DNA from: an uncultured Collinsella sp.
GTDB taxonomy: Bacteria > Actinomycetota > Coriobacteriia > Coriobacteriales > Coriobacteriaceae
Length of the DNA: 8,666 nt
Direction of reading: 5' to 3'
Assembly (NCBI GenBank): GCA_902494535.1
Contig: CABUTO010000051.1
Location: 1-8,666, forward strand
Shown here: positions 5,483-8,666 of the stretch, piece after piece
Position numbering within the stretch: position 1 is the first letter of the stretch
Layout: each line of letters opens with the position of its first letter
The notes under the pieces: model-generated
What the model was told of the DNA's origin: nothing
The model's input: only the letters and a program-made list of their open reading frames with translations
The model's database searches: none
Made by a program: the position numbers and the translations under genes

Positions 5483-6844
5483 TTAGAGGCGGACGGTGAA
5501 GGTGATCTGGTTGCCGTGGCCGCAGACAGAAGCGCTCCCACCATGGGCTTCGGCGATGGCACGCACCACGGATAGACCCACGCCCGAGCCGCCCGTCTTG
5601 GAGCTGCGCGACACGTCCGCACGATAGAAGCGGTCGAACAATCGATCTAGATCGCCTTCGGGCAGCTCGTCCACGGCGTTCGAAACGACAAGCTCGGCCG
5701 AGCCTTTGCCCGCACCGCGCGAAACAGCACGCAGGCTCAGCTCGATAACGCTGTCTTCGCTTGCGTAGCGTGTGGCGTTGTCCAGCAGTAGTTCAACAAC
5801 CTGCGCCACTGCCGCGGCATCGGCATGGGCCCGCACACCGCTCGCGATCGACGTCGACAGCCGCTTGCCGCGCGAAACCGCCACCGATTCAAACGGCGCC
5901 GCCGCCTTGTCCACCGCCTCCGAAAGATCAAACGATGTCATGGCAAAGCCCGCCGAGCCCTCGTCCATGCGAGCCAAAAATACCAGACGCTCCGTAAGTG
6001 CCGTCAGCCGCGCGACCTGCTCGTGAATGCTCTGCGTCCACTCGCTTTCGCCGCCCTCAATCTCCTGTACCTCGTTAGCGGCGTCGATCACGGCCAGCGG
6101 CGTCTTGATCTCGTGGCTCGCATCGGTAATAAAGCGCTTTTGCTTGCTGTAGCTCTCGACCATCGGTCGAATCACCGCGCCCGAGGCCACCGTCACAATC
6201 GCCAATACCGCCAGCCAGCCAATGCAGCTGATGGCCACGCTCGCGCTTAAAAACGAATGGAAGCTTGTGAGCTCGCGTGAACAGTCCACGAACACATAGG
6301 TGGTCTCATCGTCTTGAACGTCAGTCGTATAGCGATAATTGCCAGAAAAACCCGAGACCCACCCCTTGGAATGCAGCTTTGCGGCAATACTGGCAGCACG
6401 CTTGGCGCCCACCGCGGCAATGCGGGCCGTATTGACATCGGTCACCTGTCCACCGGCAATCGACACCGTAAAGTAACGCGTGTCGAAGGGAGACTCCGCC
6501 GTCATACCTTCGAAATGCCTGATGCGAACGCCCGCTTGGCTATCGCCGGTATCCTTGCCATTAGCGGGATCGTCTTTAGACTCATCCCCCCAATCGATGC
6601 TGCCCTTGTCCGCCAGGATATAGCCCAGACGCGCATCGGCCATCTTGCAGACATGCGAATAATTGACGATGTTGATGGCGGCGATGATGAGCGTGAGCAC
6701 CACGGTCACAGCACCCATGGCAACCAGGATGAATTTGCGACGCAGACGGCGGCCCAATGCGTCAGCAGAATTTGTCCGCCCTGTACCACTCGAGGCAGCG
6801 TGAAACCGCTCCGTCATGCGCTCCCACCACGCGCTCGCGCTCAC
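5483..6844 (-). CDS. Sensor histidine kinase of a two-component system
   Basis: A membrane kinase of 453 residues that should autophosphorylate and pass phosphate to the regulator encoded just upstream. It has an N-terminal helix (about 38-60), an extracytoplasmic sensor region of about 140 residues and a second helix (about 201-224). Only a short linker with no recognisable HAMP domain leads to the dimerisation domain. The H-box FITDASHEIKTPLAV gives the phosphorylated His244. The N-box (LLLDNATRYA, Asn356) and the G2 loop (GGSGVGLSVV, 418-427) are intact. The usual D-x-G-x-G G1 box is replaced by NAVDELPEGDLDRLFDRFYR, a variant I associate with some actinobacterial kinases. The GTG start at 6844 is 2 nt after the regulator stop, with GGAGGG (6854-6859) 9 nt upstream. 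A sizeable sensor domain argues against a BceS-type intramembrane kinase. Confidence 0.95.
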   Translation of the reverse strand: MSASAWWERMTERFHAASSGTGRTNSADALGRRLRRKFILVAMGAVTVVLTLIIAAINIVNYSHVCKMADARLGYILADKGSIDWGDESKDDPANGKDTGDSQAGVRIRHFEGMTAESPFDTRYFTVSIAGGQVTDVNTARIAAVGAKRAASIAAKLHSKGWVSGFSGNYRYTTDVQDDETTYVFVDCSRELTSFHSFLSASVAISCIGWLAVLAIVTVASGAVIRPMVESYSKQKRFITDASHEIKTPLAVIDAANEVQEIEGGESEWTQSIHEQVARLTALTERLVFLARMDEGSAGFAMTSFDLSEAVDKAAAPFESVAVSRGKRLSTSIASGVRAHADAAAVAQVVELLLDNATRYASEDSVIELSLRAVSRGAGKGSAELVVSNAVDELPEGDLDRLFDRFYRADVSRSSKTGGSGVGLSVVRAIAEAHGGSASVCGHGNQITFTVRL

Positions 6845-6846
6845 GC

Positions 6847-7530
6847 TTATTCGCCCTCCTCGACAACCTCAAGCGAATATCCCTGATTGCGCGACGCGCG
6901 GATGGCCACATTGGCACCAAGCGCCGTCAGCTTTTTGCGCAGGTACGAGATGTAGACCCACACCACGTTGGCGCCTTCGGGCGCGTCCTCACCCCAAACC
7001 CCGAGCATCAGACGCTCGGTGGGCATGCGCGTGCCGGCGTTGCGCATAAAGAGCTCCATAAGCTGAAACTCACGATTGGCCAGGTGTTCCTCGCCCAAAG
7101 GGCCAACGAGCGTGCACGATGCCGTGTCGAGACGTACGTTGCCCACACTGAGCGTCGTGGCGTCAATTGCCGTCGCGGCACGCGTCATGGCACGAATACG
7201 CGCAAGCAGCTCCTTGGCGGCAAACGGCTTGGTCAGGTAATCGTTGGCGCCGGCATCCAGGCCCTCGACCTTATCGGACACCTCGCTTTTTGCCGTGAGC
7301 ATAATGATGGGCAGACGCTTACCGGCGGCGCGTGTGCGCTTGAGCACCTCAATGCCATCCATGCCGGGCATCATGATGTCCAGGATTGCGGCGTCATAGT
7401 CGTTGGCGAGCAGATATTCGAACGCCGTCAGACCGTCGAGGGCGGTGTCGACCTCGTAGTCGCTATGTTGAAGAATCGCGGTAAGAGCGCGGGAGAGGCC
7501 GGGTTCGTCCTCGGCAAGCATCAACTTCAT
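6847..7530 (-). CDS. OmpR/PhoB-family response regulator
   Basis: A 227-residue DNA-binding response regulator. The receiver domain (about 1-115) has the acidic pair Glu7/Asp8, phosphoacceptor Asp51 in AILDIMMPGMDG, switch Thr79 and Lys101 in TKPF. The C-terminal winged helix (about 127-222) ends with the usual VWVYISYLRKKL recognition region and the RNQGYSL wing. It is the natural partner of the kinase encoded 2 nt downstream and probably controls this module. A strong AAAGGAG lies 5 nt before the ATG. A direct repeat of the sort bound by this family lies just upstream of the likely -35 box, suggesting autoregulation. Confidence 0.97.
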   Translation of the reverse strand: MKLMLAEDEPGLSRALTAILQHSDYEVDTALDGLTAFEYLLANDYDAAILDIMMPGMDGIEVLKRTRAAGKRLPIIMLTAKSEVSDKVEGLDAGANDYLTKPFAAKELLARIRAMTRAATAIDATTLSVGNVRLDTASCTLVGPLGEEHLANREFQLMELFMRNAGTRMPTERLMLGVWGEDAPEGANVVWVYISYLRKKLTALGANVAIRASRNQGYSLEVVEEGE

Positions 7531-7535
7531 AGTTG

Positions 7536-7542
7536 CTCCTTT
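7536..7542 (-). promoter_or_regulatory. Ribosome binding site of the response regulator
   Basis: AAAGGAG lies 5 nt upstream of the ATG at 7528-7530, near-ideal spacing, which fixes the start of the regulator. Confidence 0.8.
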
Positions 7543-7562
7543 GGCGCATGGCTATACAGGTT

Positions 7563-7592
7563 TTGATACTGCCGATAATAGCGTACCGTCAA
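7563..7592 (-). promoter_or_regulatory. Candidate sigma-70 promoter of the two-component/ABC module
   Basis: Minus strand TTGACG (7587-7592) is a near-consensus -35 box. TATCAA (7563-7568), 18 bp downstream, is a reasonable -10. The pair lies about 33-62 bp before the regulator start and directly follows the GCTAAGGC direct repeat. Confidence 0.5.
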
Positions 7593-7594
7593 CC

Positions 7595-7613
7595 GCCTTA
7601 GCGCAGCCTTAGC
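7595..7613 (-). promoter_or_regulatory. 11-bp-spaced direct repeat, likely response-regulator box
   Basis: GCTAAGGC occurs twice on the minus strand (7606-7613 and 7595-7602) with a period of exactly 11 bp. The nearer copy ends 2 bp from the -35 box. Tandem half-sites one helical turn apart next to the -35 element are the usual layout for activated OmpR/PhoB-type promoters. Assignment to the adjacent regulator is inference. Confidence 0.5.
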
Positions 7614-7620
7614 TGCTCAA

Positions 7621-7644
7621 CCTGCGCGTTTTTAAATACGCAGG
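7621..7644. repeat. Inverted repeat CCTGCG / CGCAGG
   Basis: A perfect 6-bp dyad (7621-7626 with 7639-7644) surrounds a 12-base A/T-rich centre, just upstream of the GCTAAGGC direct repeat. It could be a binding site or a small hairpin in the ogt-regulator gap. There is no following T-run on the minus strand. Confidence 0.35.
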
Positions 7645-7675
7645 ATATGGCTTAGCCAAACTTAAGGCGCACGTG

Positions 7676-7755
7676 TCGAGCGCTTTGACGCATGCCGAGC
7701 GCGAAGGGACAGTGACTCGTCCTTTCACGGCGTCCTAGTTATGCAAAGCGCTCGA
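7676..7755. repeat. Nested inverted repeat immediately after ogt
   Basis: TCGAGCGCTTTG (7676-7687) and CAAAGCGCTCGA (7744-7755) are perfect 12-base complements 56 bases apart, starting 3 nt past the ogt stop. Between them GCCG (7694-7697) pairs with CGGC (7728-7731). GAAGGGAC (7703-7710) pairs with GTCCTTTC (7719-7726), with one G/T wobble and an 8-base loop. The whole unit could fold as one long stem in the ogt transcript. Without a T-run it is not a standard Rho-independent terminator. It may act as a 3' stabilising structure, or it may be an intergenic repeat. Confidence 0.6.
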
Positions 7756-7758
7756 GTG

Positions 7759-8337
7759 TTACTCCTCGTACGCGCCCTCAAGCCGCAGCAGCCACTCCTT
7801 GCGGTCAAGCCCGCCGGCATACCCGTTAAGCGAACCATCGGCGGCAACCACGCGATGGCACGGCACAATAATCGAAATGGGATTACGCGCGACCGCGGCC
7901 CCCACGGCACGGGGAGACACAACGGGTGCCTCGTTTCCCGGTACACGATGTCGAGCCGCAACACGCTGGGCGATCTCACCATACGTAGCGACCTCGCCAC
8001 GCGGGATAGAAAGCAGCTCAAACCAAACCTCGCGCTGAAACGCCGTACCAATCATATGCAACGGCGGCGTAAACTGAGGCTCCTGCCCCGCAAAATAAGC
8101 ATTCAGCCAAGCCCAAGAACGCTCAAGTACCGACGAGGCAGCACCGTTTGTCGGATTCACCGAAGACATGCCGCCAGCACCAGAAACCGCATCGGCGCCT
8201 TCAACATGTTCGGGATCTTCTTTGAGAAGCGTGGAGCCAAAGTGCTCCTGCCCCTCAAACCAAAGCCCCGTCAAACCGCGGCCATCAGCGGCAAGCAGGA
8301 TTTCGCCCAAAGGCGAAGCAAACGTCGTCGTGACCAC
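7759..8337 (-). CDS. ogt: Methylated-DNA--protein-cysteine methyltransferase
   Basis: This suicide repair protein removes methyl groups from O6-methylguanine (and O4-methylthymine) by transfer to its own cysteine. The active-site motif IIVPCHRVV places the acceptor at Cys160. Upstream are the helix-turn-helix residues of the C-terminal domain (TAFQREVW, GEVATYGEIAQ, ARNP), and downstream is NGYAGGLDRKEWLLRLE, all typical of the Ogt/MGMT family. At 192 residues it is slightly long because of a Gly/Ser/Ala-rich insert near 41-68 in the poorly conserved N-terminal domain. The GTG start is supported by AAAGGAG 6 nt upstream. It is transcribed in the same direction as the two-component genes but is separated from them by 228 bp containing a promoter, so it is probably an independent unit. 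No ada-type regulator is nearby. Confidence 0.95.
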   Translation of the reverse strand: MVTTTFASPLGEILLAADGRGLTGLWFEGQEHFGSTLLKEDPEHVEGADAVSGAGGMSSVNPTNGAASSVLERSWAWLNAYFAGQEPQFTPPLHMIGTAFQREVWFELLSIPRGEVATYGEIAQRVAARHRVPGNEAPVVSPRAVGAAVARNPISIIVPCHRVVAADGSLNGYAGGLDRKEWLLRLEGAYEE

Positions 8338-8343
8338 CAGCGG

Positions 8344-8350
8344 CTCCTTT
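8344..8350 (-). promoter_or_regulatory. Ribosome binding site supporting the ogt GTG start
   Basis: AAAGGAG lies 6 nt before the GTG at 8335-8337, so the unusual start codon is credible. Confidence 0.75.
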
Positions 8351-8365
8351 CAAAACTCCGCAAAC

Positions 8366-8371
8366 ATAATA
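8366..8371 (-). promoter_or_regulatory. Possible -10 box of ogt
   Basis: TATTAT on the minus strand sits 28 bp before the ogt start. No good -35 hexamer is found at 16-18 bp, so the promoter is only a suggestion. Confidence 0.25.
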
Positions 8372-8397
8372 CCGCGAACTGTGCAGACAACCCCAAT

Positions 8398-8499
8398 CGA
8401 CCCCAAAGTCACCCAAAGCAGCAGGCGTGCAGCGCCGCAGCTGCCGCACGACCCCAAAGTCACCCAAGGCAGCAGGCGCAAAGCGCCGAGGCCGCCGCT
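8398..8499. repeat. 51-bp tandem duplication upstream of ogt
   Basis: Units 8398-8448 and 8449-8499 match at 29 of the first 30 positions (CGACCCCAAAGTCACCCAA and onward), then more loosely (about 14 of the last 21). Within each unit CCCAAAG or a near copy recurs at about 10-bp spacing. Both units lie in a region with no convincing gene. Overlapping minus-strand frames give low-complexity LGDFGV-type repeats that look like translation of the DNA repeat. Confidence 0.7.
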
Positions 8500-8572
8500 G
8501 GGACCAGAGCCCGCAACAGCCGCGCGCCCCCACATCAGCCCAGCGGCCTCAACCAATAACGGCCCCATCGTA

Positions 8573-8607
8573 GGCCGCCTGCAGCAGCGTCACCGCAGGC
8601 GGGGGCC
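8573..8607. repeat. GC-rich hairpin near the right edge
   Basis: CCGCCTGC (8575-8582) pairs perfectly with GCAGGCGG (8595-8602) around a 12-base loop. GG (8573-8574) and CC (8606-8607) can extend it across a short bulge. On the minus strand it starts 4 nt after a TAA (8612-8614) of a 17-codon frame open to the edge, so it could mark the 3' end of a gene outside the window. No T-run follows on that strand. Nothing else was recognised between 8500 and 8666. Confidence 0.4.
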
Positions 8608-8666
8608 GGGCTTAGTTTTCAGAACACTCCGCAGACCAGTGTGGCGCCTTGTCCGCGGCTCCGAAG

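Noticed and set aside
6757..7566. A 269-codon plus-strand frame across the kinase and regulator genes
   Set aside because: It is antisense to two genes with complete catalytic motifs and has no start signal.
7741..8559. A 272-codon plus-strand frame opposite ogt
   Set aside because: It is highly basic and Gln-rich, its tail is translation of the 51-bp tandem repeat, and ogt on the other strand is certain.
8285..8568. Minus-strand frames with LGDFGV-like repeats upstream of ogt
   Set aside because: The repeats come from the tandem DNA duplication in two frames at once, and the frames overlap the ogt start.
8612..8666. Possible 3' end of a minus-strand gene (17 codons ending SAECSEN then TAA)
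   Set aside because: Too short to judge; only the hairpin after the stop hints at a real gene end.

Overview
The window looks like part of a chromosome from a moderately high-GC anaerobic actinobacterium. Codon choice, AAAGGAG-type ribosome binding sites, the histidine-kinase variant and the membrane-tethered XRE regulator together suggest a Coriobacteriia member such as Collinsella. That placement is inference from style and remembered family features, not from a search. Every convincing gene lies on the minus strand, so the gene order below runs right to left.

Right edge to left: 8338-8666 has no convincing gene but carries a 51-bp tandem duplication and a GC-rich hairpin. Next comes ogt (7759-8337), a DNA alkyl-repair methyltransferase. 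After a 228-bp intergenic region with strong inverted repeats, an 11-bp-spaced direct repeat and a plausible promoter, there is a compact module: an OmpR/PhoB-type response regulator (6847-7530), a membrane sensor histidine kinase (5483-6844), an ABC ATPase (4696-5397) and a large two-FtsX-domain permease (1925-4702). The regulator and kinase genes are 2 nt apart, and the ATPase and permease genes abut or overlap. The simplest reading is that the kinase senses an envelope signal or compound, the regulator switches the module on, and the ATPase powers a MacB-like eight-helix permease that exports or removes an envelope-active molecule. The substrate cannot be read from sequence.

Left of the permease, 1302-1924 is non-coding and unusually rich in inverted repeats. 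It is followed by a membrane-anchored XRE regulator (366-1286) broken by an in-frame TAG inside its first transmembrane segment. The last 365 bases hold more palindromic sequence and an unresolved open frame that runs off the left edge.

The most interesting signal is a pair of long palindromes, 251-314 and 1472-1536, on either side of the broken regulator gene. They share 14-base ends (GTTGCGGTGRAATA) and a CTGTT core. Every position at which they differ is compensated in the opposite arm, so pairing has been conserved while sequence changed. This points to an intergenic palindromic repeat family under structural selection, or one spread by a mechanism that copies palindromes. A second, larger imperfect inverted repeat (arms 1589-1617 and 1771-1799) competes with an internal stem for the same bases.
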